This document shows, piece after piece, positions 1 to 6,370 of a stretch of 6,401 nt of DNA. The stretch lies in NCBI GenBank assembly GCA_964388665.1, contig CAYMBJ010000136.1:1-6401 (forward strand), given 5' to 3'. The DNA is from CALCCV01 sp964388665. GTDB taxonomy: Bacteria > Bdellovibrionota > Bdellovibrionia > Bdellovibrionales > Bdellovibrionaceae. The position numbers and the translations under genes were made by a program. How positions within the stretch are numbered: the stretch's first letter is position 1; every line of letters starts with the position of its first letter. The notes beneath the pieces are model-generated. The model saw only the letters and a program-made list of their open reading frames with translations, was not told the DNA's origin and searched no databases.

Positions 1-1
1 A

Positions 2-54
2 ATTTTATTTCTTATTTTATTCATTTTTTTGTCTAGACAACGGGGTCCACCTTA
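2..54 (-). repeat. Left arm of a perfect 53-bp inverted repeat, probable outward-facing IS end
   Basis: Positions 2-54 are the exact reverse complement of 6349-6401, and the match stops at base 55 (G here, where the other copy predicts C). Read outward on the minus strand, the arm starts TAAGGTGGACCCC, continues with the 12-bp palindrome TTGTCTAGACAA (29-40), and then has an ATG (complement of 22-24) opening a frame that reads MNKIRNKI to the window edge. A GGTGGACCCC-like tip followed closely by an A-rich leader and a Lys/Arg-rich start is reminiscent of IS3-family ends and their OrfA transposase. That assignment is from memory of the family and is an inference. No Shine-Dalgarno site precedes the ATG. 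The repeat itself is certain; its identity is not. Confidence 0.9.
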
Positions 55-234
55 GTCCAGTCTCAGTATTGGAAGCATCGCCGAATTGTATTTACCTATT
101 TATTGTAGGTTCCGATAGGTCTTCAGAATGCCTACACGAGGCTTTGGTGTGTAGAGAGTTGCCGGTACTCATTGGCAAAATCTCAATTTGCACCAGATTG
201 TGGATAGGTATTTCCGCTTGTGGACTAAGTGGTT

Positions 235-240
235 TACAAT
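235..240 (+). promoter_or_regulatory. Possible -10 element (TACAAT) for the cytochrome / DUF1552 operon
   Basis: TACAAT differs from the sigma-70 consensus TATAAT at one position and lies 38 nt before the TTG start at 279. The bases 17 nt upstream (212-217, TTCCGC) are a poor -35, so the promoter call rests on the -10 alone. The same hexamer sits at a similar distance (33 nt) upstream of the lyase gene, which mildly supports it. Confidence 0.25.
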
Positions 241-263
241 AGGTTTCTAGGGGATAGATCGGT

Positions 264-269
264 AGGAGG
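264..269 (+). promoter_or_regulatory. Strong Shine-Dalgarno site that fixes a TTG start
   Basis: A perfect AGGAGG followed by more G residues lies nine nt before TTG at 279-281. No ATG or GTG is available in frame nearby. Starting at this TTG gives a positively charged N-terminus directly before a hydrophobic segment and lipobox, so this site decides the start of the cytochrome gene. Confidence 0.75.
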
Positions 270-278
270 GGGCCCAGT

Positions 279-2276
279 TTGCTTTCACACTTGAAATTGA
301 AATTCAGGACTGCAATTGGTTTGCTCTTAGTGTTCATTGTGATCGGTATCGCGTTTACCAATTGTGACGGGGGCTTCAGTGCCAAAAACGCTACATCAAT
401 AATGCAGTCGACAATGTCTCAAACTGAGAGCGAGATTGCTATTGGCAAGGCGGCATATAGTCAGTACTGCATGTCTTGCCATGGAGTATTTGAATCATCG
501 AATATACATGGCCGCAGTGCGCTTCAAATCAAAACCGCATTGGCAGCTGTTGCGCAGATGAAAAATGTCGGAATTAAGCCTGAAGAGATATCAAATATAG
601 CAAAATCTTGGGGAGCTGATCCGCGACTCAGCATTCCTTCGCCGGATGAAACTATATACAGTTGTGATTCACCGAACACTCGGGGTCTTGGAGAGTCTGG
701 AATTCGACGCCTCAGTAGTCATGAACTCCTGAATACTCTCAGGGATTTGCTAGGCTTAAATCCAGAACAAGAGTTAAATAGCGTTTCCCGCATGCCTCTC
801 GATCATATTCATGATCAGGTTTCTGACTTTATTTCGGAACATAACTTTCAGCAAGTGGACTCCCTTGTAAATATTTCGATTGAAGTGGCCAAATATTTGG
901 TCAAATCACAAACAGGTCTCGAACGATTTGGTTCTATCTGTATTTGGGACGAGTTGAATCGCAGTGCAATTTCTCCGAATTGTCTAAGTCAGTTCATTAA
1001 CAAGCTTGGGCGTCGGGTCCTAAAACGCAATCTAACCGGAGAAGAAGTACAGAAGTACTTGGCGGTGTTTAGTTTAAATCGGCCCGAATTTGCACAATTT
1101 TCTCAGTCAGAACGACTGCAACTCGTGATAGCAAGAATTTTTCAAGCTCCTGATTTTTTATTTCATTTTTCGCAGGCGAGTGGGGTTGTGAACAATGGTC
1201 GAATTCGTGTTGATGGGTTTACTGTTGCGTCGAGATTGAGTTTCCGGCTGACAGGCAGTTCGCCTGATGAGGCTCTTTTGGATGCTGCGGCCGCCGGGCA
1301 ACTGAATGCACTCGAGGGCGTGAGGGTGCAGGCTCAGCGTCTGATGAATTTGCCCGCGGCACGGCGTCACCTCCGTAATGCCACAAAATATTGGCTCAAA
1401 CTGGATGACGTTGCAGCACCGGCAGAAAGTACAATGTCCAGGCAGGGGCTCAGTACAGATGCACAGTTTCGAGAGCAATGGAAGAACGAAGTGGTCAATG
1501 AAACCATTGATTACGTAGAATATTTTGTATTCAACAGCTCCGGTAGTTTTACTGAACTAATGACTTCTGAATTGGCCTTTCCGAGATCTGCTCATTTGGC
1601 AAAATTTATGAACAGCGCACAGACCACTGCCGATATTCCAGTTGCCAAAAGCCAAGATGGGCGCAGGGGCTTGCTCGCGCGGCCCGCAATGTTGATGTCA
1701 AACTTAGAAAGGGAGCGCCCTATACATAGAGGCTTATTGGTGCGTACCCGCATCCTTTGCGATGTGATCCCCCCACCGCCTCCCAATGCCGATCAAGCGG
1801 CGATGGATAACCTCAGCGCAATTGATCCATTGGCGCAAAGCACTCGGGAGTTAACCACTCATGTCACCAAGAGTCCGTCTTGCATCTCTTGCCACTCTCA
1901 GATCAATCCGATCGGATTCACTATGAATGGCTTTGGACCTTTGGGGGAGCTGCGAACAAGTGAAAGAGTTTTTAAATCCAATGGCGAGTTGGCAAATGAG
2001 TTTCCGATCGATAGCTCCGCAAGCAATCTTCAGATTTCATCAGAAAACGATAGCGTGGCCAATTATTCTGAACTGATGGCGCTGGTGACTGAATCTAGCA
2101 AAGCTCGAGCCTGCCTGCCAAAGATGTTCTTTGAATACAGTCGTGTACGAAGTGTTGTGAAGACAGACTCCTGTGCTCTTAGTGAAGGGGAAAGTGCAGT
2201 GCGCGATGGCTTAAGTCTAAAAGAAGTCATTATCCGCAGTGTTGCCAATGAAGACATCTTTTGGCTAGGGCAATAG
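279..2276 (+). CDS. Lipoprotein cytochrome c of the DUF1592 family (planctomycete-type, DUF1587/1595/1592/1588/1585)
   Basis: The 665-residue product is predicted to be exported and lipid-anchored. Basic residues 6-10 and a hydrophobic stretch (about 13-25) lead to FTNC with the cysteine at 29. A haem-binding CMSCH lies at 64-68, with Met94 a possible sixth ligand. Then come a DUF1587-like RRLSSHELLNTLRDLLGL (143-160), a DUF1595-like GRRVLKR (244-250), a DUF1592-like stretch from IARIFQAPDFLFHF (284) through ASRLSFRL (317), and DUF1588 with HRG (483-485), IPPPPP and CISCH (535-539) before a NPIGF segment. A DUF1585-like tail contains Cys612 and FFEYSRVRS. This is the full domain order and usual length of the family, so the gene looks intact. 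The family's biochemical role is not established; a periplasmic or surface redox function is inferred from the haem motif. It starts at TTG behind a perfect Shine-Dalgarno site and is followed after 37 nt by its usual partner, DUF1552. Confidence 0.9.
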   Translation: MLSHLKLKFRTAIGLLLVFIVIGIAFTNCDGGFSAKNATSIMQSTMSQTESEIAIGKAAYSQYCMSCHGVFESSNIHGRSALQIKTALAAVAQMKNVGIKPEEISNIAKSWGADPRLSIPSPDETIYSCDSPNTRGLGESGIRRLSSHELLNTLRDLLGLNPEQELNSVSRMPLDHIHDQVSDFISEHNFQQVDSLVNISIEVAKYLVKSQTGLERFGSICIWDELNRSAISPNCLSQFINKLGRRVLKRNLTGEEVQKYLAVFSLNRPEFAQFSQSERLQLVIARIFQAPDFLFHFSQASGVVNNGRIRVDGFTVASRLSFRLTGSSPDEALLDAAAAGQLNALEGVRVQAQRLMNLPAARRHLRNATKYWLKLDDVAAPAESTMSRQGLSTDAQFREQWKNEVVNETIDYVEYFVFNSSGSFTELMTSELAFPRSAHLAKFMNSAQTTADIPVAKSQDGRRGLLARPAMLMSNLERERPIHRGLLVRTRILCDVIPPPPPNADQAAMDNLSAIDPLAQSTRELTTHVTKSPSCISCHSQINPIGFTMNGFGPLGELRTSERVFKSNGELANEFPIDSSASNLQISSENDSVANYSELMALVTESSKARACLPKMFFEYSRVRSVVKTDSCALSEGESAVRDGLSLKEVIIRSVANEDIFWLGQ

Positions 2277-2278
2277 CA

Positions 2279-2317
2279 ATGACAAGTAGGAAATTCATGA
2301 AAGTGGTGAGAAGATGA
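2279..2317 (+). other. Twelve-codon mini-ORF overlapping the DUF1552 start (possible coupling leader)
   Basis: Between the two operon genes, ATG at 2279 opens MTSRKFMKVVRR and ends at TGA 2315-2317, overlapping the next gene's ATG (2314-2316) as ATGA. A weak TAGGG lies about eight nt before it, inside the end of the cytochrome gene. Such an overlap could hand ribosomes to the DUF1552 gene, whose own Shine-Dalgarno site (GTGAGAAG just before the ATG) is weak and too close. The ORF is so short that chance is a real alternative. Confidence 0.2.
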
Positions 2318-3891
2318 AAAAACTAAATACTCTAGATCCCAATTCTCCTATTACCGTAAATACAATGTCGCGGCGAATGTTTGTGCGAGGATCGGGTTCT
2401 TTATTGGCAATACCATTTCTTCCCTCACTTGTTGAACGGGCCTACGGACAGTCAAGTCAGTTCGATGGTTGCCTTATTTTTACAAATGTAAGTCACGGTT
2501 GCACCCACCCGGCCTGGGCCCCAAGTGGGGCGCCTCTCACTCAGGTAGGAAATCATATCAGGGCAGCGAAGCTTTCAAGCTTTGCTGGAGGTTTGGGTCG
2601 AATTGTTGGAAATCGCTTTAATGATATGTTGTCTAAGATTTCGATTTTGCAGGGTCTTGACCATAACAATCCCAGCAACCACTATTGGTTTCCGTGGAGT
2701 GCATCGCAAGGAGTTCATTGGGAATCAATCTATCCAAGTTTTCCTTATTCTATCGATTATGTTCTTTCGCAGTCGAAAAAAATCTATCCACAGGCCTCCA
2801 GTTTGGATGTTTTGAGAATCGATCCGAGGGAGGCCTACCATACATATTCTTTTTTAGGCAAAGGAGCGAACGGAGTTGCTAAAATGGCTGGTGCCGAAGG
2901 GAAAACGGTCACTGGAACTTGGTCAGCAATTTCTCAATACATCAATCCTGGAAGCGGGGGCAGTATAAGTCCAATGGGAATAGAGAGTCCAGCCGCGAAA
3001 AAGTATCTGGTGGACCAGTTTTTAGCTGAAACCAGTCAAGTGATCAATAGTCGCAAGTTGAGCTCAGAGGACAAAGTACTTTTGCAAAACTTTAATGATC
3101 AATTGCATGAAGTGCAAAAGAAAATTCCTAGCGGGAGTTCTGAAACCAAGGCCGGTGCTCAATGTGAGAAATTAAATATCACAGAACCATCAGACAATAA
3201 GAATTTCAATCGTCGCTTGCTCGATATTATGGTGGTGGCCATGTCTTGTGGGATCACTCGACTTGGCACCTATCATTTTAACTGGAAGACCTCAATGGAT
3301 GATTCAGATTTGGGAAATCGCTACCACCCGAATGTCCATGGAATTTGTCATACTTTCAATCAGAATGCTCAAAACTATCAGAGTATGCTCAAGTGGTGGG
3401 GCACAGCACTGGATCACTATGCTTATCTGGTTCGACGTTTAGATCAGGTTGGGCTATTGGATAAGTCGGTTGTGGTGTTTACGAGTGATATGGCCACTAG
3501 TACTTATGGCCATCATGGTGTTGATAAACCCATTTTGACTGCGGGGAGCTTAGGTGGACGATTAAGAACTGGGGAGCTCATTTCGTACCACAATTTGTCT
3601 CAAGAACTAAATTCGAATGTAGCTTGGGTTGACAATGCATTAAAGCCCTACAAATTGTACGGAGGACGACGCTACAATGAGTTTCTAATTACACTTATGA
3701 CGGCGGCAGGCTTAAGCCCCAGTGATTATGAAAAAGATGGGAACAAAGGGTTCGGGACTTATGCCTGCCGTATCGAAAATTGCGGAGGAGCAGAAGGCGG
3801 GCTCAATGGAAAGCTCAGCAATTATCAAAACAGTCCACAGTATCCCAATCAAGATCCTCGTGCGCCGCTGCCGTATTATTTTAATGGATAA
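2314..3891 (+). CDS. Tat-exported DUF1552 domain protein
   Basis: The 525-residue product begins with a twin-arginine signal: SRRMFVRG (19-26), a hydrophobic segment to about 39, and a likely signal-peptidase site after Ala-Tyr-Gly (43-45). The body matches DUF1552, a family that I believe belongs with DUF1501 to the alkaline-phosphatase/sulfatase-like superfamily. Visible family blocks are LQGLDH (His117) with NHYWFPW after it, HPNVHGICH (338-346) matching the family's His-rich HHPLSHH block, VVVFTSDMATSTYGHHGVDK (His400, His401, Asp404), and LTAGSLGGRLRTG. The several His and Asp residues suggest metal binding, but no activity has been assigned to the family to my knowledge. Tat export suggests that it folds, possibly with a cofactor, before leaving the cytoplasm. 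The ATG at 2314 is chosen over the internal ATG (residue 18) because it gives a usual Tat n-region, although its ribosome site is weak. The gene is 37 nt after the DUF1592 cytochrome, the standard pairing in several phyla, so the two are probably co-transcribed. Confidence 0.9.
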   Translation: MKKLNTLDPNSPITVNTMSRRMFVRGSGSLLAIPFLPSLVERAYGQSSQFDGCLIFTNVSHGCTHPAWAPSGAPLTQVGNHIRAAKLSSFAGGLGRIVGNRFNDMLSKISILQGLDHNNPSNHYWFPWSASQGVHWESIYPSFPYSIDYVLSQSKKIYPQASSLDVLRIDPREAYHTYSFLGKGANGVAKMAGAEGKTVTGTWSAISQYINPGSGGSISPMGIESPAAKKYLVDQFLAETSQVINSRKLSSEDKVLLQNFNDQLHEVQKKIPSGSSETKAGAQCEKLNITEPSDNKNFNRRLLDIMVVAMSCGITRLGTYHFNWKTSMDDSDLGNRYHPNVHGICHTFNQNAQNYQSMLKWWGTALDHYAYLVRRLDQVGLLDKSVVVFTSDMATSTYGHHGVDKPILTAGSLGGRLRTGELISYHNLSQELNSNVAWVDNALKPYKLYGGRRYNEFLITLMTAAGLSPSDYEKDGNKGFGTYACRIENCGGAEGGLNGKLSNYQNSPQYPNQDPRAPLPYYFNG

Positions 3892-4031
3892 AGCTCACTA
3901 TGGAGTAAGGAATGTTGAGTTAAAGCCTGCCATTAGACTTGCGCGCGCGCTTTAATTTGAGACGCGCACTGTAATGAAAAGCCATTTTATCATACAATGA
4001 GGTAAAGCTTAATTGGGAAAAGAGAGAACCG
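3892..4031. other. Intergenic region between the DUF1552 and lyase genes
   Basis: This 140-nt gap contains an uninterrupted alternating (GC)5 tract at 3941-3950. TGCGCG (3940-3945) can pair with CGCGCA (3963-3968) around a 17-nt loop. No T-run follows the pairing, so it is not a convincing rho-independent terminator. Further on is a -10-like TACAAT (3993-3998), and then a purine-rich AAGAGAGAA stretch before the TTG start of the lyase gene. The gap is long enough to separate the lyase gene from the upstream operon, but the lack of a clear terminator leaves read-through possible. Confidence 0.5.
3993..3998 (+). promoter_or_regulatory. Possible -10 element (TACAAT) for the lyase gene
   Basis: TACAAT lies 33 nt before the TTG start at 4032, similar to the arrangement ahead of the cytochrome gene. 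The TTGAGA at 3957-3962 is a good -35 hexamer but stands 30 nt away, which is too far. The hexamer at optimal distance (3970-3975, TGTAAT) is poor. The call is therefore tentative. Confidence 0.25.
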
Positions 4032-5444
4032 TTGGTAGTCGATCAGTTGTCCATTCGTCGAGGGTTTTTATTTGTGGCAATGGCCGCAATTGCCTTCCAA
4101 CCCAGTTGTGGGCCTTCTAGTTTTGAATCTCAACAAACTCAATTAAAATCCGGCGATTTAGACGATGCCGCGATGGGCACCTCAGAATCCGAAAACTCCA
4201 CAGAATCGCTGCGTGACGGATCAAATGGCAGCGAAGTTGATCAAGCATCCGATGGCCCCAGGGCCCCTGTCGTCGGTGCGCCGCCAGATAGGGCGGATTC
4301 GGAAGAGCAGCATGGAGAACCTCAAGCGCCAGTTGATGTCGAAACACAAAAATCCGGCGTGAAGCTGTACGCAGCTTCAGCATTAGATCTGAATAAACAA
4401 CTGGCTGTGGCCAAAGCTGGTGATGAAGTAGTTGTCTCTGACGGAACCTATCAGAATTTTGAGATCAATATTAAGATTTCTGGCGAATCTTTAGAACGAC
4501 CAATTTTTGTTTCTGCTCAAACCCCAGGGAAGGTGGTTTTGAAGGGACGCAGTCAGTTTGTCATTTCAGGATCTTATGTGGTTTTAAAAGGATTTCGATT
4601 TACAGACATCGGCATGTCGAAAGAGTCTCAAGCTATTGTGATTTTTCGGGGCCATCATAATCGCGTCCAGAGCTTTCAATTCGAAAATATTTTTCGATCT
4701 GCTGGTGCAGAGGGAAATGCAGACATTTCGGTTGTCGACTTTGATGGCAATCTAGCCGATGACAATAGGCTTCACGATTCGACCTTTAAAGGAATCAAGT
4801 CAAAATGCATTCGAATCTCTGCCAACAGTGTTGATAAGCCAGAAAGAAATCGCATCGATCACAATAGATTCTCGGGATTTTGGGTGCCAAGTGGTGCGCT
4901 CTTGAATGGTTGGGAACTGATCCAGGTTGGTTTGGGTCAGCCCTCACGAAATCATAGCTTAAAAACGCTCATTGAATACAACGAATTCTACGATGGAGTC
5001 GCCGATCCTGAACTCATATCTGTAAAAAGTTCTGACAATATCATTAGAAATAATCTGTTTCAGGATGTGCCGCGAAACAACATAACGCTTCGTCAAGGAA
5101 GGAATAATTTGATTGAAAATAATCGTTTCATTAGAACGAGTGGAATAGAAGTTTTTGGAACTGGTCACGTGATTGCGGGCAATTCCTTTGCGTCTGGAGA
5201 AGGAATTAAGTTAATGGCCGGAGACTCGCTCCAAGCAGGCGGTTACTATGGCTCCAGCGAGATCGGAATTCCCGTTTCAAAAGACACGGTCTCAGAATCG
5301 CGAATCTATCCTGCAGCTTCCTATACAAAAGTGCTCAATAATTCATTCGAAAAAGTTGGCAAACCCCTTGAGATCGATATGGACAGAGGTTGGAACACCC
5401 CTCAGAATCCGGCTCAATTGGGAATTGAAAATTTGATCGACTGA
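4032..5444 (+). CDS. Lipoprotein polysaccharide lyase, family PL6-like (alginate lyase / chondroitinase B type)
   Basis: The 470-residue product has RR (9-10), a hydrophobic segment (11-22) and a loose lipobox QPSC with Cys26, so it is probably lipid-anchored. Residues 27-110 are a polar, acidic Ser/Glu/Asp/Gly/Pro-rich linker. From about 112 a right-handed parallel beta-helix begins with a PL6-type opening (DLNKQLAVAKAGDEVVVSDG), followed by repeated N-x-F/I rungs such as NEFYD, NNLF, ENNRF and LNNSF. The family's catalytic block is present: Lys332 in ISVKSSDN and Arg354 in LRQG, corresponding to the Lys/Arg pair of PL6 enzymes. Asp325 and Glu327 lie where PL6 members have calcium-binding acidic residues. 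PL6 enzymes cleave alginate or dermatan-type chains by beta-elimination; which substrate applies here cannot be read from sequence. The usual LRHG reads LRQG. The start is TTG with only a GAGAG-like ribosome site; the next ATG (residue 17) would remove the charged part of the signal. Confidence 0.82.
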   Translation: MVVDQLSIRRGFLFVAMAAIAFQPSCGPSSFESQQTQLKSGDLDDAAMGTSESENSTESLRDGSNGSEVDQASDGPRAPVVGAPPDRADSEEQHGEPQAPVDVETQKSGVKLYAASALDLNKQLAVAKAGDEVVVSDGTYQNFEINIKISGESLERPIFVSAQTPGKVVLKGRSQFVISGSYVVLKGFRFTDIGMSKESQAIVIFRGHHNRVQSFQFENIFRSAGAEGNADISVVDFDGNLADDNRLHDSTFKGIKSKCIRISANSVDKPERNRIDHNRFSGFWVPSGALLNGWELIQVGLGQPSRNHSLKTLIEYNEFYDGVADPELISVKSSDNIIRNNLFQDVPRNNITLRQGRNNLIENNRFIRTSGIEVFGTGHVIAGNSFASGEGIKLMAGDSLQAGGYYGSSEIGIPVSKDTVSESRIYPAASYTKVLNNSFEKVGKPLEIDMDRGWNTPQNPAQLGIENLID

Positions 5445-5860
5445 ACTCCGCGAGTCTCTTCACCTCTAAAAAATTGTCACCTAAATTTGCGTCTATTGTC
5501 ATAATGTCATAAACCTTTCAGGTAAGATGAGAACAACTTGCCCTATGAGCTGACTAACTAGATCGCAATGCCCTCTACGCTGGCGTGATTTCGCAGAATG
5601 ATCAGATTTTACTGAGGATCAGGGGATGAGGATAGGAAAAAGAAAGCCCAGAGAGCTGTGTATAATCCTTTTACATCTATCGTTTGACATACGTGCAATG
5701 CGTACACTCCAGATTTTTCTTTCGTGCGAAACTTGAGCTGGGATATTAAAGTGCTAATCATGGCGCACATCTGGTCTGTAATTTACAAATGGTCTCTTTG
5801 ATAACTTTGTGGGTTGAATATGTTTCGCTAGTCAGGCTAATAGCTTTGAAGTGAGGGTTT
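5445..5860. other. 416-nt region with no strong gene, with possible control sites
   Basis: I see no RNA gene and no convincing terminator here. The 4-bp hairpin ACTC/GAGT (5445-5455) right after the lyase stop lacks a T-run. Notable content is a tandem TGTCATAA (5497-5512), a perfect TATAAT at 5661-5666 without a recognisable -35, and a perfect TTGACA at 5684-5689 whose nearest -10-like TACACT (5703-5708) is only 13 nt away. There is also a 36-codon frame at 5626-5736 that begins MRIGKRKPRE and has GAGG eight nt before its ATG. The small frame has no recognised features and may be chance. The stretch could be regulatory DNA for the following gene or the remnant of a lost gene. Confidence 0.5.
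5497..5512 (+). repeat. Tandem 8-bp direct repeat TGTCATAA x2
   Basis: Two adjacent exact copies of TGTCATAA (5497-5504 and 5505-5512) lie about 50 nt after the lyase stop, with another TGTCA at 5475-5479. Short tandem sites of this kind can bind a regulator, but nothing shows that this one does. Confidence 0.5.
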
Positions 5861-6370
5861 ATGCATAAATTATTTTTGCTTTGTACATTTTTTATTACTT
5901 CTTCGGCGGCTGCAGATCAGCGAGGGTCTTTTTTTGAGACTCTGAGCTCGTCAAAAGCAATAGAGGTTCTCAATGCGGAGAACAAGCCTCCCGTGTTTTT
6001 CTCTATAGGCACCCCTATGAAAAATGTGCAATTTGTTCAGAACCTTATTGACGAAGCTACAAGATTTTTTGCGACTACAGAGTCAGTAAATATCGAGATC
6101 AGAATGTACGCTGCGGTCTTAGACAAAAAGGATTGGGAGTCTTTTTCTGTTAGTGAAGTGGATGACCAAGGTACAAAAGTGCCTCTTGTATTTGGTTTGA
6201 CGACCTTGGTAGATGCGCCCGTACCTGAAGCTGGGGAAAGTTCACTACATCCCTTTGGGGCTATAATTGGATCTCCCTTACCCATTGATGAAGACGGTGA
6301 TGGTGAAGACGACAATGCAATCACTGGCGGAAACATGGTGTTGCTTAGTAAGGTGGACCCCGTTGTCTAG
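5861..6370 (+). CDS. Secreted protein of unknown function with an EF-hand-like calcium loop, probably truncated at the C-terminus
   Basis: I do not recognise this 169-residue protein. It starts at ATG with GTGAGGG just upstream; the spacing to GAGG is short, about four nt. A clear Sec signal peptide (Lys3, hydrophobic 4-13) ends in Ala-Ala-Ala with likely cleavage after residue 18, giving a soluble exported product. The mature part has an N-terminal mixed alpha/beta region. Residues 143-151 (DEDGDGEDD) fit the DxDxDGxxD calcium-binding loop seen in EF-hands, thrombospondin type 3 repeats and related loops. The protein then ends in GGNMVLLSKVDPVV. The last six codons (KVDPVV) and the TAG are encoded by the right inverted-repeat arm, so the native C-terminus has probably been replaced by repeat sequence. 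The gene is separated from the lyase by 416 nt, so a functional link is not supported. Confidence 0.7.
   Translation: MHKLFLLCTFFITSSAAADQRGSFFETLSSSKAIEVLNAENKPPVFFSIGTPMKNVQFVQNLIDEATRFFATTESVNIEIRMYAAVLDKKDWESFSVSEVDDQGTKVPLVFGLTTLVDAPVPEAGESSLHPFGAIIGSPLPIDEDGDGEDDNAITGGNMVLLSKVDPVV

Larger units (their letters stand above)
55..278. other. Leader region upstream of the cytochrome gene, no convincing gene
   Basis: This 224-nt stretch has no plus-strand reading frame with a good ribosome site. The one minus-strand frame across it (complement of 92-385) runs antisense into the signal-peptide codons of the next gene and has no recognisable protein features, so I read it as chance. The region contains a -10-like TACAAT at 235-240 and a strong Shine-Dalgarno site at 264-269. 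It also has TGGACTAAGTGG at 221-232, a near copy in opposite orientation of the repeat junction at 47-59. No RNA gene or rho-independent terminator was seen. Confidence 0.6.

Noticed and set aside
29..40. Palindrome TTGTCTAGACAA in each repeat arm as a rho-independent terminator
   Set aside because: A perfect palindrome leaves no loop and gives too few pairs for a stable terminator; the adjacent T/A run is better explained as part of the repeat.
92..385. 97-codon minus-strand frame across the leader and the start of the cytochrome gene
   Set aside because: It is antisense to a well-supported signal peptide and ribosome site and shows no domain or export features.
1158..1478. 106-codon minus-strand frame, Cys-rich (CICTEPLPGHCTFCRCC)
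   Set aside because: The Cys pattern looks like a metal site, but it is the reverse reading of conserved DUF1592 codons, so it is a shadow.
4117..4383. Frames on both strands within the lyase linker region
   Set aside because: Low-complexity GC-richer codons leave alternative frames open; the lyase frame alone joins a lipoprotein signal to a recognisable fold.
5445..5455. ACTC-CGC-GAGT hairpin directly after the lyase stop as a terminator
   Set aside because: The stem is only four pairs and no T-run follows.
5684..5708. TTGACA plus TACACT as a sigma-70 promoter
   Set aside because: The spacer is only 13 nt, too short for normal promoter geometry.
5445..5860. tRNA, small RNA, riboswitch or CRISPR array in the large gap
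   Set aside because: I found no cloverleaf, no regularly spaced repeats and no aptamer-like structure that I could recognise.
6037..6336. 99-codon minus-strand frame opposite the secreted-protein gene
   Set aside because: Its Ser/Pro-rich run is the complement of the Asp/Gly calcium loop; it has no ribosome site or recognisable domain.
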